A stretch of DNA of 64,000 nt from an uncultured Eisenbergiella sp. (GTDB lineage: Bacteria > Bacillota > Clostridia > Lachnospirales > Lachnospiraceae): contig CANQFM010000002.1 in the NCBI GenBank assembly GCA_947598825.1, positions 62,001 through 126,000 of the forward strand, in the 5' to 3' direction. Of the stretch, positions 17,721-27,351 are shown piece after piece (position 1 is the first letter of the stretch; every line of letters begins with the position of its first letter). The notes beneath the pieces were generated by a model. The model saw only the letters and a list, made by a program, of their open reading frames with translations, had not been told where the DNA came from and ran no database searches. Both the position numbers and the translations under genes were made by a program.

Positions 17721-19034
17721 ATGAAGCTGGTGGTTGCGGGAACCGGTTATGTCGGTCTTGTATCCGGCGTGTGTTTTGCGGAAAAGGGACATGACGTGAC
17801 CTGCGTGGACGTTGATGAAAAAAAAGTAAAGCTGATGGAGAGCGGGATCTCCCCGATCTTTGAGGACGGCCTGGAAGAACTGATGCAAAAAAACTATGCC
17901 GCCGGCCGTCTGCATTTTACGACGGATTATAAGGAGGCATACAGGAAACCGGATGCGATTTTTATCGGCGTCGGTACGCCGGAACAGCCGGATGGATCGG
18001 CAAATCTGAATTATATCGCCGCAGTGTGCCGGCAGATCGCAGAAAATGTGGAGAAAGACTGCCTTGTGGTGGTAAAATCTACGGTGCCTGTGGGGACGAA
18101 CGACCGTGTGGAGCAATTTATAAAGGATTTTCTGGTAAGGAAAAATCTGCATATCGAAGTCGCGTCCAACCCGGAATTTCTGGCCCAGGGCTCCGCGGTG
18201 CATGATACCTTTCATGCGGCCAGGATCATTATCGGTACGCACAGCGCGTTGGCGGAGAAGATATTGCGCGAGATATATGCCCCTTTCGGACTGCCGGTGG
18301 TTGTGATGAGCCGAAGATCCGCCGAAATGACAAAGTATGCATGCAATAATTTTTTGGCGCTGAAAATTTCCTATATGAACGATATCGCAAACCTTTGCGA
18401 ACTTATTGGCGCAAATATTGACGATGTCGCAAGAGGGATGAGCTATGATGCGAGGATCGGGGCCAACTTTCTGAAAGCCGGGATCGGCTATGGCGGCAGT
18501 TGCTTCCCCAAGGATACAAAGGCCCTGAAATTCCAGGCGCAGAAGGTCGGATACCATTTGCGGACGGTGACGGCCGCCGTCGAGGTGAACACAGAACAAA
18601 AGACCAGGCTCTTTGCCAAGGCCAGCAATCGGATGATCAGCTTTTCGCATCTGAAGGTGGCTGTCCTGGGGTTGGCGTTCAAGCCGGGAACGGATGATCT
18701 GCGGGAGGCGCCTTCTGTGGATAATATCCGGCTTTTGCTGAAAGAAGGGGCGGATATTTATGCGTATGATCCTGCGGCGGAGCAAAATTTTGGCAGGCTC
18801 TTCCCGGAGGGACAGCATGAAAAAGGGTCTGTTACCTATGTTTCAGACTATGACGCCGCGTTGGAAGGGGCCAATCTCTGCTTTATATTTACGGAATGGC
18901 AGGAGTTGAAAGCGATCCCTCCGGAGCGCTTCTCTTCCCTGATGCGCACCCCGCTGGTCTATGACGGCAGGAACCTTTATGATACTAAGGCGATGCGGGA
19001 TGCGGGCGTAGAATATTACAGCATCGGAAGATAG
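17721..19034 (+). CDS. ugd: UDP-glucose 6-dehydrogenase
   Basis: 437 residues, normal length. AGTGYVG (6-12) is the NAD-binding loop and GYGGSCFPKDTKAL holds the catalytic cysteine (Cys261) and the KDT substrate loop. The three-domain layout ends with GLAFKPGTDDLREAPS. It oxidises UDP-glucose twice to UDP-glucuronate in the cytoplasm. The UDP-GlcA 4-epimerase gene at 21007 would turn this into UDP-GalA. AAGGAG at 17703-17708 is 12 nt from the start, which is long; a four-codon frame (ATG at 17710, stop overlapping the ugd ATG) lies between and could couple translation. Confidence 0.95.
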   Translation: MKLVVAGTGYVGLVSGVCFAEKGHDVTCVDVDEKKVKLMESGISPIFEDGLEELMQKNYAAGRLHFTTDYKEAYRKPDAIFIGVGTPEQPDGSANLNYIAAVCRQIAENVEKDCLVVVKSTVPVGTNDRVEQFIKDFLVRKNLHIEVASNPEFLAQGSAVHDTFHAARIIIGTHSALAEKILREIYAPFGLPVVVMSRRSAEMTKYACNNFLALKISYMNDIANLCELIGANIDDVARGMSYDARIGANFLKAGIGYGGSCFPKDTKALKFQAQKVGYHLRTVTAAVEVNTEQKTRLFAKASNRMISFSHLKVAVLGLAFKPGTDDLREAPSVDNIRLLLKEGADIYAYDPAAEQNFGRLFPEGQHEKGSVTYVSDYDAALEGANLCFIFTEWQELKAIPPERFSSLMRTPLVYDGRNLYDTKAMRDAGVEYYSIGR

Positions 19035-19038
19035 GGAT

Positions 19039-20964
19039 ATGGCGGAACCGATGAGGAAGGAAAAACGGATCAGTTTCTATATTGCGCTTGTTTTTTCGGT
19101 GATATCTGTCGCTGTTACACGATGGGCGGTGCGCGGGGCCGTCCCGGTGATTTCGTACAGTCTGCCGAAATCCCTTATAGTAGCCATTTATTACTTCTTT
19201 TTATATACCGGATCGTGGTTTGACTGGAAAATATGGGTGGTTTCGGGTTTTACTGTCTGGGCGGCGTTGAAAGCGAGCAGAAAGCGGGCGGCATATTTTC
19301 AAAATGTCCTTGGAGGTTGTCTGCTTGCGACCGTGTCCTTTGTCTGCTGTTTTTGGATCGTGGTTTTCCATGCCGGGAACATGGATGCAGCGGATACGGC
19401 GCAGCGGTTTTTATTTTCTCTCTTTTGGGTGTGGTGGGTCTTTGTCCTTTTCGAACTGGCCGGGTGGTGGAATACCGGGATGTCCGGCAGAAGGATGGCT
19501 GCAGACGGCCGGGAGGATCCGAAGTGGTATAAATATTATGTTGCAGGAGTGATCGTTTTGCTCTTGCTGACCAGTATTCCCATCGTTTATTCGGGACGTT
19601 ATGTTTTTCCCCAGGGGGATGACTGGGAATATGGGGCTTACAGCTATCAGGCGTACCGAAATGGGGGCGGTTTTGGGGGCGCGATAGGCGGAGCGCTGCG
19701 GATGGTGGCCGAAAGCTATTTTTCCTGGCAGGGAACATTTACCTCCATTTTCCTGATGGCGTTACAGCCCGGGGTCTGGAAGATCGAATATTATCATTTT
19801 GTCCCGTTGCTTATGCTCGCGCTGCTGTGCGGGAGCATAATGTTTTTTTTCTATACCGTGATAGGGAGATTGTGTAAATGCAAGCGGGAGGCCCTTTTGG
19901 CGGGAGGCTGTGTCTGCCTGCTGGCGGTTCAGTGTCCGCGCGCTGTTGTTTCGGCCTTTTACTGGTATAATGGCGCGATCCATTATCTGGGGGCGTTCAG
20001 TTTCCTGCTGTTTTTCTGCTCTTTTGTGATCCTATCCTGTTTGGGGACCAAAAGGGCTAAGTTATGTCTGGGGGCCGCAGGCGTCCTGGGGGTATTTGTC
20101 GGAGGAGGGAATCTGGTAACCGCGCTGAATGGATGTATGATATTCGTTTCCCTGACCGCTGTCCTCTTTTACCTGCACAGACGGGATATGGTAAAAAGGA
20201 TATGTGTCCCGGGGATAGCGATGGTATTTTCTTTTCTGATGAACGTGCTTGCCCCCGGAAATCTTCTCAGGGCCCAACGCTCCGGAGAAGCGGAAGGATT
20301 GGGCGCATTGGCCGCCATTCTCAGATCCTTTCAGGTCTGTGTGGAGCAGATGTTTGGGGAATGGACGGATTGGGGAGTCGTCCTGTTGTTGGTGATCCTG
20401 CTGCCGGTTTGGTGGCGGATCGTATGCCGGCTCGCGTTCTCCTTTCCTTATCCCGGCTTTGTATGTTTTTTCAGCTTCTGCCTGCTGGCGTCGATGTATA
20501 CGCCGTCGCTGTTCGCCTTAGGGACGGCGGAAATAGGCAGAATCCAGAACATCATGTATATTGCTTTTCTGATCCTTTGCGTATTGGATGAATTTTATCT
20601 CCTAGGATGGCTCCAAAAGCAGGGGATGGCGAAGGAAAGTTTTGCCCTTTTCGGGCGATACTTTGCTGTCTGGTCGGCCGTGGCGGCCCTTATTTATGTG
20701 CTTACGGCCTTTGCCGCTCCCCGTGAACTGACGACGACGGCCGTAATAGACGCTGTCGGAAGCGGGAAAGCGGAGGCATATGCCGCTGTGATCCGGGAAA
20801 ATATAGACCTTTTGGAACAGCCGGCAAAAGAGGTTATCATTAAACGGCCCCCGAGGGAACCGGATATTTTCTGCAGTAATGAAATTGAGGAATGGCGTTA
20901 CGGCGCCGCCGCTTATTTTGGGAAGCAAAAGGTTCGCTATGAGGACGAGGCAGAAACACAATAA
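19039..20964 (+). CDS. DUF6056-like polytopic membrane protein (probable GT-C fold)
   Basis: 641 residues with about twelve hydrophobic segments. After an N-terminal hairpin region the phrase IPIVYSGRYVFPQGDDWEYG (about 176-195) places a short Arg/Gly-Asp-Asp motif at the start of the first large external loop. I recall this as typical of the DUF6056 family; acidic residues there are the hallmark of GT-C glycosyltransferases. A soluble C-terminal tail of ~80 residues ends the protein. A shorter relative is encoded at 23778-25262. It sits 4 nt after ugd and before the GlcA epimerase, so a uronic acid polysaccharide is the likely substrate context. Function unproven. Confidence 0.65.
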   Translation: MAEPMRKEKRISFYIALVFSVISVAVTRWAVRGAVPVISYSLPKSLIVAIYYFFLYTGSWFDWKIWVVSGFTVWAALKASRKRAAYFQNVLGGCLLATVSFVCCFWIVVFHAGNMDAADTAQRFLFSLFWVWWVFVLFELAGWWNTGMSGRRMAADGREDPKWYKYYVAGVIVLLLLTSIPIVYSGRYVFPQGDDWEYGAYSYQAYRNGGGFGGAIGGALRMVAESYFSWQGTFTSIFLMALQPGVWKIEYYHFVPLLMLALLCGSIMFFFYTVIGRLCKCKREALLAGGCVCLLAVQCPRAVVSAFYWYNGAIHYLGAFSFLLFFCSFVILSCLGTKRAKLCLGAAGVLGVFVGGGNLVTALNGCMIFVSLTAVLFYLHRRDMVKRICVPGIAMVFSFLMNVLAPGNLLRAQRSGEAEGLGALAAILRSFQVCVEQMFGEWTDWGVVLLLVILLPVWWRIVCRLAFSFPYPGFVCFFSFCLLASMYTPSLFALGTAEIGRIQNIMYIAFLILCVLDEFYLLGWLQKQGMAKESFALFGRYFAVWSAVAALIYVLTAFAAPRELTTTAVIDAVGSGKAEAYAAVIRENIDLLEQPAKEVIIKRPPREPDIFCSNEIEEWRYGAAAYFGKQKVRYEDEAETQ

Positions 20965-21006
20965 GGAAAGATTGAAAATTTGCGCTGCAGGCGGAATGGA
21001 GAAAAG

Positions 21007-22050
21007 ATGCTAAAGGGAAATGGGCTGGAAGAAAAGGAAGGGACGGTCCTGATCACAGGCGCCGGAGGATTCATCGGTTTTTATCTCGCAAAACGGCTGT
21101 TGGAACGCGGGGTGACGGTGACGGGCCTGGACAATATGAACGAATATTACGACGTAAGGCTGAAAGAAGAACGGCTGCGCCAGCTTGCCGCCTTCCCGCA
21201 GTTTTCTTTTGAAAAAGCGGATATTTCCGATGCAGCCGCGCTCAAAAGGATCTTTCAGGCAGCGAAACCGGATCTTGTCGTCAATCTGGCGGCGCAGGCA
21301 GGCGTGCGGTATTCTATTACCAATCCGGATGCTTATATCTCCAGTAATATCGTGGGTTTCTATAATGTCCTGGAAGCCTGCCGGCACTCTGCTGACGGCG
21401 GCGAAAAAGGCGTTTCCCATCTGTTGTACGCGTCCAGCTCTTCCGTTTACGGATCGAACAAAAAGGTGCCCTACAGCACAGAGGATCAGGTGGATCACCC
21501 GGTATCGCTGTATGCGGCCACCAAAAAATCCAATGAACTGATGGCCTACGCCTACAGTAAGCTGTATGGGATCCCGGTGACCGGGCTTCGCTTTTTCACA
21601 GTCTATGGGCCGTTGGGCCGTCCCGATATGGCGTATTTTGGTTTCACCGACAAAATGGTAAAAGGGGAGAAGATTTCTCTGTTTAATTACGGGGATATGT
21701 TCCGGGATTTTACCTATGTGGACGATATCGTGACCGGCATTGTCAATGTGATGGCAAAAGCGCCCGGGCCTGACGAGGACGGCGTGCGCTATAAGCTTTA
21801 TAATATCGGAAACAGCAAGCCGGAAAGCCTTTTATACTTTGTGGAAACGCTGGAGGCGTGCCTGATGGAAGCGGGCGTGATTCATTCGCCTGCGCAGAAG
21901 GAATTTCTGCCTATGCAGCCGGGGGACGTCTACCAGACCTATGCGGATGTATCCGATCTGGAAAGGGATTTCGGGTTCAGGCCGCAGACTCCGCTGAAGG
22001 AAGGGCTGAGGCGGTTCGCGGAATGGTATGCGGCATTTTACGGCATGTAA
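21007..22050 (+). CDS. UDP-glucuronate 4-epimerase
   Basis: 347-residue extended SDR. GAGGFIG is the NAD-binding loop, SSSSVYG holds the catalytic Ser and YAATKKSNE the Tyr-xxx-Lys pair. The segments LVNLAAQAGVRYSITNP and FFTVYGPLGRPDMAYF are typical of CapI/LpsL/GAE-type UDP-GlcA 4-epimerases rather than GalE. It makes UDP-galacturonate from the product of Ugd, encoded 2 kb upstream. GGAG at 20998-21001 supports the ATG at 21007 over the TTG at 20980. Rhamnan, capsule and teichuronic acid loci often pair these two enzymes. Confidence 0.88.
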   Translation: MLKGNGLEEKEGTVLITGAGGFIGFYLAKRLLERGVTVTGLDNMNEYYDVRLKEERLRQLAAFPQFSFEKADISDAAALKRIFQAAKPDLVVNLAAQAGVRYSITNPDAYISSNIVGFYNVLEACRHSADGGEKGVSHLLYASSSSVYGSNKKVPYSTEDQVDHPVSLYAATKKSNELMAYAYSKLYGIPVTGLRFFTVYGPLGRPDMAYFGFTDKMVKGEKISLFNYGDMFRDFTYVDDIVTGIVNVMAKAPGPDEDGVRYKLYNIGNSKPESLLYFVETLEACLMEAGVIHSPAQKEFLPMQPGDVYQTYADVSDLERDFGFRPQTPLKEGLRRFAEWYAAFYGM

Positions 22051-22111
22051 ACGGCGCAGCCGCCATGGGTACGATCAGGGTATCCTCAAAATTTGTAAGG
22101 AGAGAATGGTA

Positions 22112-23776
22112 ATGGTTGCAGCATGCAAACGCCTGATAAGTCGTTTTTCACGGGAAAATCTGTTTCTTGTTCTGGTGAGTGTAGTATCCGTTCTCGTGGT
22201 CTTTTCGCCCAATATACAGAAAGATATCGTGATCGGGTCTGATTCCCCCTTTCATCTTGCGCGGATCGAAACGCTGGCCCTTTCCCTGAGCCGCGGAGAG
22301 TTCCCTGTCAAGCTGCATGAGGAGCTTTGTTACGGTTTCGGGTACGGCGTGGGTTTTTTTTATTCCAATTGTTTTTTGTATATTCCCGCTGTCTTAATCA
22401 ATTTGGGGCTGTCACTGGAAATCGCGTACAAGCTGTTTGCAGGGCTGATCCAGGTGTGTATCTATCTTGGGATGTTTTTTGCCGTCTGGAAGCTGACGCG
22501 GAATAAATATGCCGCTGTTATCGCAGGCGTTTTATATCAGTGTTCGATTGCGGTATTGGAAAGCTTTTATACGCATTTTACCCTGGGCAGATCGACCGCC
22601 ATGGTTTTTCTTCCGTTAGCCATTGTGGGGATTTACAGGATCGTACATGAAAATAAGAGCGAGGGGATGCTGATCCTGGGTTTTACAGGACTGGTTTACT
22701 CCCATGTGCTGACGTCCGTACTGGCGGTGACGATATGCGCCCTGATCGCATTGATCTATCTTGGCGATTGGGTCAAAAGCCGGGAAAAATGGACAAAACT
22801 GTTGCGGTCAGTAGCCGTCGTGCTGATTTTGACGGCGGCGTTCTGGATCCCCCTGTTCGAGCAGTGGACAGCGCAGACTTACAGGGCTTCCCAGCCCTGG
22901 ACCTATGTGGATGAAAATGTCATGCGGGTTTTCGACCTTTTCAGCGCCTCCGGCATAGGGATCCCTTTACTTTGCCTCGCCCTTTTTCTGGGACTTTGGA
23001 TGATCGGACATCCACAGACAAAAACGGTGAAGGTATTCTTTTTCTCAGGGGTCGGTTATCTGGCCCTTACGACGATATTCCCGTTTTGGCATCTGATGCG
23101 GAATTCGTTGAAGTTTCTGCAGTTCCCGCAAAGGCTGTTTGTGATTGCGACGGTCGTGCTGATCCTTGCCATTGCGGCCTGGCTGGCCCAGTTTCATTTT
23201 AGCCTGGAAAAGTGGCAGTTGATCGTCAGCGTCATACTGATCGTGAATCTGTATTTTGCGACGGATTTTATGAGCGGTAAGGTAAACAATCTGGAGGATT
23301 TTCGGAACCGTACCTTACACGAAGAGATCGCCGGGCTGGGTTCCGGGGAAGAATGGCTGCCCCTGCAGACGACGAGAGAGCTTCTGGTGGATCCGAATCT
23401 TGCGCATGACGATAAGGGGAATCCCGTAGAGGGCGTTCATGAGAATGGAAAATATATTTTCCCGGCGGACGGTAATGCAACCTATTACGATGTCCCCCTT
23501 GTCTGGTATAAGGGTTTTGCGGCCAGGGCAGGCGGAGTGGATCTGACAATACAAAAAAATGAGCGGACCGGCCTTGTACGGGTGCTGATGCCCCAGGGCG
23601 GTTCCGGAGGGGAAACGGTCACGATCTGGTATGAAGGGACGCGGCTCCAGACGGCGGCATACCTGATAACGTTTTGCGGAGGGGCTGTACTGGCAGCGGT
23701 GGTGCTGCTTGCGCGGATGAAAAGAGGAAAGAAGGCAGGCGTCGGGTATAGGAAACCAAAGCGCGCAGGGAGATGA
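22112..23776 (+). CDS. Large membrane protein, PTPS-related/YfhO-like GT-C candidate
   Basis: 554 residues with roughly eleven hydrophobic segments and a C-terminal external beta-rich domain (about 430-515) before a last membrane segment. The first loop contains SDSPFHLARIETLALSLSRGEFP, a Asp-rich motif of the 6-pyruvoyl-tetrahydropterin-synthase-related membrane domain (recalled), and LESFYTHFTLGRSTAMVFLPLAI follows. The topology matches GT-C glycosyltransferases or YfhO-like glycosylation factors acting outside the cell. AAGGAGA at 22097-22103 fits the ATG at 22112. The next gene starts 1 nt after its stop, so the two are probably made together. Confidence 0.65.
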   Translation: MVAACKRLISRFSRENLFLVLVSVVSVLVVFSPNIQKDIVIGSDSPFHLARIETLALSLSRGEFPVKLHEELCYGFGYGVGFFYSNCFLYIPAVLINLGLSLEIAYKLFAGLIQVCIYLGMFFAVWKLTRNKYAAVIAGVLYQCSIAVLESFYTHFTLGRSTAMVFLPLAIVGIYRIVHENKSEGMLILGFTGLVYSHVLTSVLAVTICALIALIYLGDWVKSREKWTKLLRSVAVVLILTAAFWIPLFEQWTAQTYRASQPWTYVDENVMRVFDLFSASGIGIPLLCLALFLGLWMIGHPQTKTVKVFFFSGVGYLALTTIFPFWHLMRNSLKFLQFPQRLFVIATVVLILAIAAWLAQFHFSLEKWQLIVSVILIVNLYFATDFMSGKVNNLEDFRNRTLHEEIAGLGSGEEWLPLQTTRELLVDPNLAHDDKGNPVEGVHENGKYIFPADGNATYYDVPLVWYKGFAARAGGVDLTIQKNERTGLVRVLMPQGGSGGETVTIWYEGTRLQTAAYLITFCGGAVLAAVVLLARMKRGKKAGVGYRKPKRAGR

Positions 23777-23777
23777 A

Positions 23778-25262
23778 ATGAGGATAAAAAAAGCGATTCA
23801 AAAGATGGATAACCGTAAAATCGCGGTGGGCGCAGCCTGTTTGTTCCTGTTGAGCATGCTGCCCATCTGGTATCTGGCCCGGTACGCGCGGCCCAGCGGC
23901 GATGATTACGGATATAGCGTCTATACGCATGCAGCCTGGCTGGAAACGCACTCTCTTATCGCGGTCTTTCGCGCTGGGATACAGACGGTGAAACAATATT
24001 ATACTTACTGGAACGGAGACTGGTTCACCACCTTTTTGTTTTCCTTGATGCCGGAAGTGTTTCGGCCGTGGACCTTCTGGATCGTCCCGTTTATCATGAC
24101 GGGCGCGCTGATCCTGGGGACCGGCGTTTTGCTGTATGAAATGTGCGTTTCTATTGCAGGGATGAAAAAGGAAGATTTTGTGATTCTGTCCTGTCTGATC
24201 CTGACGGCCAGCTTTCAATATATCCCGAGTACGGCGATCGGTATGTACTGGTATGTGGGGGCGACGCATTATATCATTCCCCACATGGCGGCGCTGCTGA
24301 CACTGGTATTTTCCTGGCGTTTCTTTAAGGGCAAACGCTGGCGCTATCTTTTGGCCGCCTCTCTTGGGGCCTTTGTGGTAGGGGGAAGCAGTTATTTTTC
24401 TTCCCTGCTGCTTTTTATGCTGCTCCTTGTCCTGATCGCGCTCGGTACTCCCAGGAATAAAAAGGCGCTTTGGCTGTTTCTTCCGTTTCTGATCTGTCTG
24501 GCAGGATTCGTGATCCAGTGCAAGTCGCCGGGGAATGTGGCGCGGGGCGGAGAAAGCTTTGGCTTTCATATGGACTGGGCCTTGCAGACAATTTTAGAGT
24601 CGTTAAGACAGAGCGTAGTCACGGTCGGGGTCTGGATGCGTGAAAAGACGATGGTCTTTATCCTGCTGCTGCTTTTTGGCGCGTTTTCCTGGGATGCGCT
24701 GCTGGGCGTGCAGAGAGCATTTCATTTCCGCTTTCCGCTGTTGTTTCTGGCGCTGATGTACGGTTGTTACAGCGCGCAGTTTTCGCCCGCCATCTACGCG
24801 GCCGTAGACGTCTCCCTTGGGCCTGCGACGATGGAGTACCTTACTTTTTTGCTTACGGCAGCCGCCTCTGTCGTCTATGTGGAAGGCTGGGCTATCGACA
24901 AGCTGAGGGAAAAAGGAAAAGCGGTTGGCGCTGGCGGAAAATATCGGATGTGCTTTTTATTCCCTGTTCTTGGGATCTGCCTTGTGCTGACGTGCCTGAA
25001 TCCCGGCTGGATAGGGAAAAGCGTGGACAGAAGGGCAATAGAATATGTGGTCAGCGGCCAGGCGGAGGATTTCAGGGAACAGATCGCTTCCCAGATGGAG
25101 ATTCTTCTGGATGATTCGATTAAGGAGGCGTATCTGGTGCCGATCAATAATGAGCAGGGGCCTTTGATGCATATGCCGGTGACTTCCGATGAAGAGGCGT
25201 TTACCAATCGCGTCGTAAGGGATTTCTATCAAAAGGACAGGGTTGTGGTGATCACAGAGTAA
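23778..25262 (+). CDS. DUF6056-like polytopic membrane protein (probable GT-C fold)
   Basis: 494 residues, about eleven hydrophobic segments. PIWYLARYARPSGDDYGYSVYTHAAWL (around 29-55) matches the Arg-x-x-Pro-x-Gly-Asp-Asp-x-x-Tyr motif of the protein encoded at 19039-20964, so the two are paralogues, this one lacking the N-terminal extension of about 150 residues. A ~75-residue soluble tail ends it. It starts 1 nt after the upstream stop with GGGAG in the end of that gene. It probably belongs with polyprenyl-phosphate-sugar dependent transfer outside the membrane; no catalytic residue is proven. It ends the operon before a new promoter. Confidence 0.65.
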   Translation: MRIKKAIQKMDNRKIAVGAACLFLLSMLPIWYLARYARPSGDDYGYSVYTHAAWLETHSLIAVFRAGIQTVKQYYTYWNGDWFTTFLFSLMPEVFRPWTFWIVPFIMTGALILGTGVLLYEMCVSIAGMKKEDFVILSCLILTASFQYIPSTAIGMYWYVGATHYIIPHMAALLTLVFSWRFFKGKRWRYLLAASLGAFVVGGSSYFSSLLLFMLLLVLIALGTPRNKKALWLFLPFLICLAGFVIQCKSPGNVARGGESFGFHMDWALQTILESLRQSVVTVGVWMREKTMVFILLLLFGAFSWDALLGVQRAFHFRFPLLFLALMYGCYSAQFSPAIYAAVDVSLGPATMEYLTFLLTAAASVVYVEGWAIDKLREKGKAVGAGGKYRMCFLFPVLGICLVLTCLNPGWIGKSVDRRAIEYVVSGQAEDFREQIASQMEILLDDSIKEAYLVPINNEQGPLMHMPVTSDEEAFTNRVVRDFYQKDRVVVITE

Positions 25263-25311
25263 AGGTGGGGAAGAAATCTGGATGACGGGGAAACCCATAT
25301 GCGTTTCACTC

Positions 25312-25340
25312 TTGAATCTGTCGGCCGCATCGGATAGAAT
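25312..25340 (+). promoter_or_regulatory. Sigma-70-type promoter for the decoration/acylation operon
   Basis: TTGAAT (25312-25317) and TAGAAT (25335-25340) are 17 nt apart in the 134-nt gap before the GT2 gene at 25397. Between the promoter and the ribosome binding site lies a G/C-rich dyad, GGCGCGG (25355-25361) and CCGCGCC (25371-25377), which would form a leader hairpin. Seen in sequence; function inferred. Confidence 0.6.
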
Positions 25341-25396
25341 AGACCATAAGGAAGGGCGCGGGAGAAGGCGCCGCGCCTACGATGGAGGAGAGGTTC

Positions 25397-26440
25397 ATGA
25401 AAACCACGGTATTATATCTGGTCGTGCCCTGTTACAACGAGGAGGAGGTGCTAATGACCTCCGCGGCCAGGCTCAAAGATAAAATGCTGCGCCTGATGCA
25501 GGCGGAAAAGATATCGCAGGAGAGCCGTGTGATGTTTGTCAACGACGGCAGCCGTGACCGGACCTGGAAGCTCATCTACGATCTGACGCAGCAGGACGAG
25601 CTTTTTGCGGGGCTGAGCTTTTCCCGCAATTTCGGACATCAGAGCGCTATCCTGGCGGGAATGCTGGCGTCCCGGGAACGGGCCGACGCGGTGGTCACCG
25701 TCGATGCGGATCTGCAGCAGGATATTGAGGCGCTGGACAAGTTTATAGAATGCTATGACAACGGATGCGATATCGTTTACGGGATCCGGAATGACAGGGA
25801 TACGGATGGGTTTTTTAAAAAGACGACGGCGGGGATCTTTTATAAGCTGATGCATCTGCTGGGCTGCAGGACGATCACCAACCATGCGGACTACCGGCTG
25901 CTTTCCAAAAAGGCGCTGGACGCGCTGGCTCAGTTTAAGGAGGTCAACCTGTTTTTGCGGGGGCTGATCCCGACCATGGGCTTTTCCTCCGACGTCGTTT
26001 ATTTCGATGTGAAGGAACGGGAGGCCGGGCAGTCCAAATATACGCTGCGCAAAATGGTGGCGCTGGCGGTGGACGGCATTACCTCCATGAGTACGAGGCC
26101 GCTGCAGATCATTACGGGAGTCGGTTTCTTTACTTTCTTCATCAGCTTAGGGATTTTTATTTCCAGCATTGTGGATTGGGCACGCGGCAGAGTGGTGGCG
26201 GGCTGGACGACGATCGTGGCCCTGATCTGTCTGATCGGCGGGATGATGATGATCTCCCAGGGCATCATCGGCGCATATCTGGGCAAGATGTATCTGGAGA
26301 CGAAGGGAAGGCCCCGTTACATTGTGGATGCCATGATCCTGCATGGCGCTGCGCGGACGGATGGGACAAAAGAGCCGGAGGAGGCAGTAGGAGCCGGAGA
26401 ATCCCAAACCGGCCGGGAGGACAGCGATGGGCAGGGTTGA
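25397..26440 (+). CDS. Polyprenyl-phosphate glycosyltransferase (GtrB/ArnC-like GT2)
   Basis: 347 residues. LVVPCYNEEEVL and FVNDGSRDRT open the GT2 domain, VDADLQQDIEA (about 94-104) is the metal-binding motif and LSFSRNFGHQSAILAGM is a phrase typical of the GtrB/DPM1-like group. Two membrane segments follow (about 235-262 and 270-298). It should load a sugar on undecaprenyl phosphate. GGAGGAGAGG at 25384-25393 fixes the start at 25397. The last 14 nt overlap the YdjC-type deacetylase gene, which suggests the loaded sugar is an N-acetylhexosamine that is then deacetylated, as in the Francisella FlmF2-NaxD pair (inference). Confidence 0.9.
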   Translation: MKTTVLYLVVPCYNEEEVLMTSAARLKDKMLRLMQAEKISQESRVMFVNDGSRDRTWKLIYDLTQQDELFAGLSFSRNFGHQSAILAGMLASRERADAVVTVDADLQQDIEALDKFIECYDNGCDIVYGIRNDRDTDGFFKKTTAGIFYKLMHLLGCRTITNHADYRLLSKKALDALAQFKEVNLFLRGLIPTMGFSSDVVYFDVKEREAGQSKYTLRKMVALAVDGITSMSTRPLQIITGVGFFTFFISLGIFISSIVDWARGRVVAGWTTIVALICLIGGMMMISQGIIGAYLGKMYLETKGRPRYIVDAMILHGAARTDGTKEPEEAVGAGESQTGREDSDGQG

Positions 26441-27305
26441 GATTCACGCGGACGATTTCGGGGAATCCATACATGCGTCAAGGGATATCCTGGACTGCAT
26501 CCGGGCGGGGAAGCTGGACAGCATCAGCGTGTTGTCCAATATGAGCTGTTTTGAAAAATGCGTAGAGCTGTATCGGGAGGCGCAGGCGGATTTTCCCAGG
26601 CCGGTAAAGCTTTCGGTGCATCTCAATCTCATGGAGGGCAGCAGCCTTTCCGATGCGAAAAAGCTGCCGGATCTGACCGACAGCCAAGGGCATTTTGCGA
26701 TTTCCTGGGGAAAGCTTTTTGCAAGATCCCACTTGCCGGGCAGCAGCGGATTAAAAGAGCAGCTTAAGCGGGAGATCCGGGCCCAGATCGGCGCCGTGCG
26801 CAGGGCGTTTCCGGAGATCAGGCGTCTGCGGATCGACAGCCATCAGCATACGCATATGATCCCCATCGTAAACCGGGCGGTCTGGGAGGTGCTTCGGGAA
26901 GAGGGATGGGAGGCAGAGTATGTCCGGGACGCAGCGGAGCCGCTGCTTCCTTTTTTGAAAAAACCGGCCCTTTATGGAACCTACCGGCCGGTAAACCTGG
27001 TGAAAAACGGGATCTTAAATTATTGCTCCCTGCGGATGCAAAAGCAGCTTCGGCGGGAGAAGATGGCGCCCATGTATTTATGGGGCCTTTTGATGAGCGG
27101 CCGTATGGACGAACGGCGGGTGCGCATCCTGTTGCCGGAAATGGAGCGGTACGCACAGCGCCGTGGGCGGGATCTGGAGATCCTGTTTCATCCGGGGCAG
27201 GTTCAGAAAGAGGAGATCACGCCGGAATTCAGCCAGAAAGAGGCCATCGCCTTTCACGTCTCTGAGGATCGCAGGACGGAGAAAGCGTCCGTGATGGGGC
27301 TATGA
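26427..27305 (+). CDS. YdjC/ChbG-family carbohydrate deacetylase
   Basis: 292 residues. The N-terminal VEIHADDFGES supplies the metal-binding Asp pair, and LSVHLNLMEG and DSHQHTHMIP supply the histidines that complete the site in the YdjC/ChbG family. Members deacetylate N-acetylated sugars such as chitobiose or, for NaxD, undecaprenyl-phosphate-GalNAc. There is no signal peptide, so it acts in the cytoplasm. It overlaps the end of a GtrB-like gene by 14 nt and is followed by another, which makes a lipid-linked aminosugar a more likely substrate than a free oligosaccharide. All visible metal ligands are intact. Confidence 0.88.
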   Translation: MGRVEIHADDFGESIHASRDILDCIRAGKLDSISVLSNMSCFEKCVELYREAQADFPRPVKLSVHLNLMEGSSLSDAKKLPDLTDSQGHFAISWGKLFARSHLPGSSGLKEQLKREIRAQIGAVRRAFPEIRRLRIDSHQHTHMIPIVNRAVWEVLREEGWEAEYVRDAAEPLLPFLKKPALYGTYRPVNLVKNGILNYCSLRMQKQLRREKMAPMYLWGLLMSGRMDERRVRILLPEMERYAQRRGRDLEILFHPGQVQKEEITPEFSQKEAIAFHVSEDRRTEKASVMGL

Positions 27306-27351
27306 GGCAAATCGTTTATCGTTTTTGGGATCGGAGGAGATCGGGGGGCCT

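Noticed and set aside
17710-17723. Four-codon frame just before ugd as a leader peptide
   Set aside because: Too short to support as a gene; may help translation coupling but could be chance.
17556-18818. 420-codon open frame on the minus strand opposite ugd
   Set aside because: A shadow of the strongly biased third positions of ugd and the gene before it; the ugd motifs on the plus strand are unmistakable.
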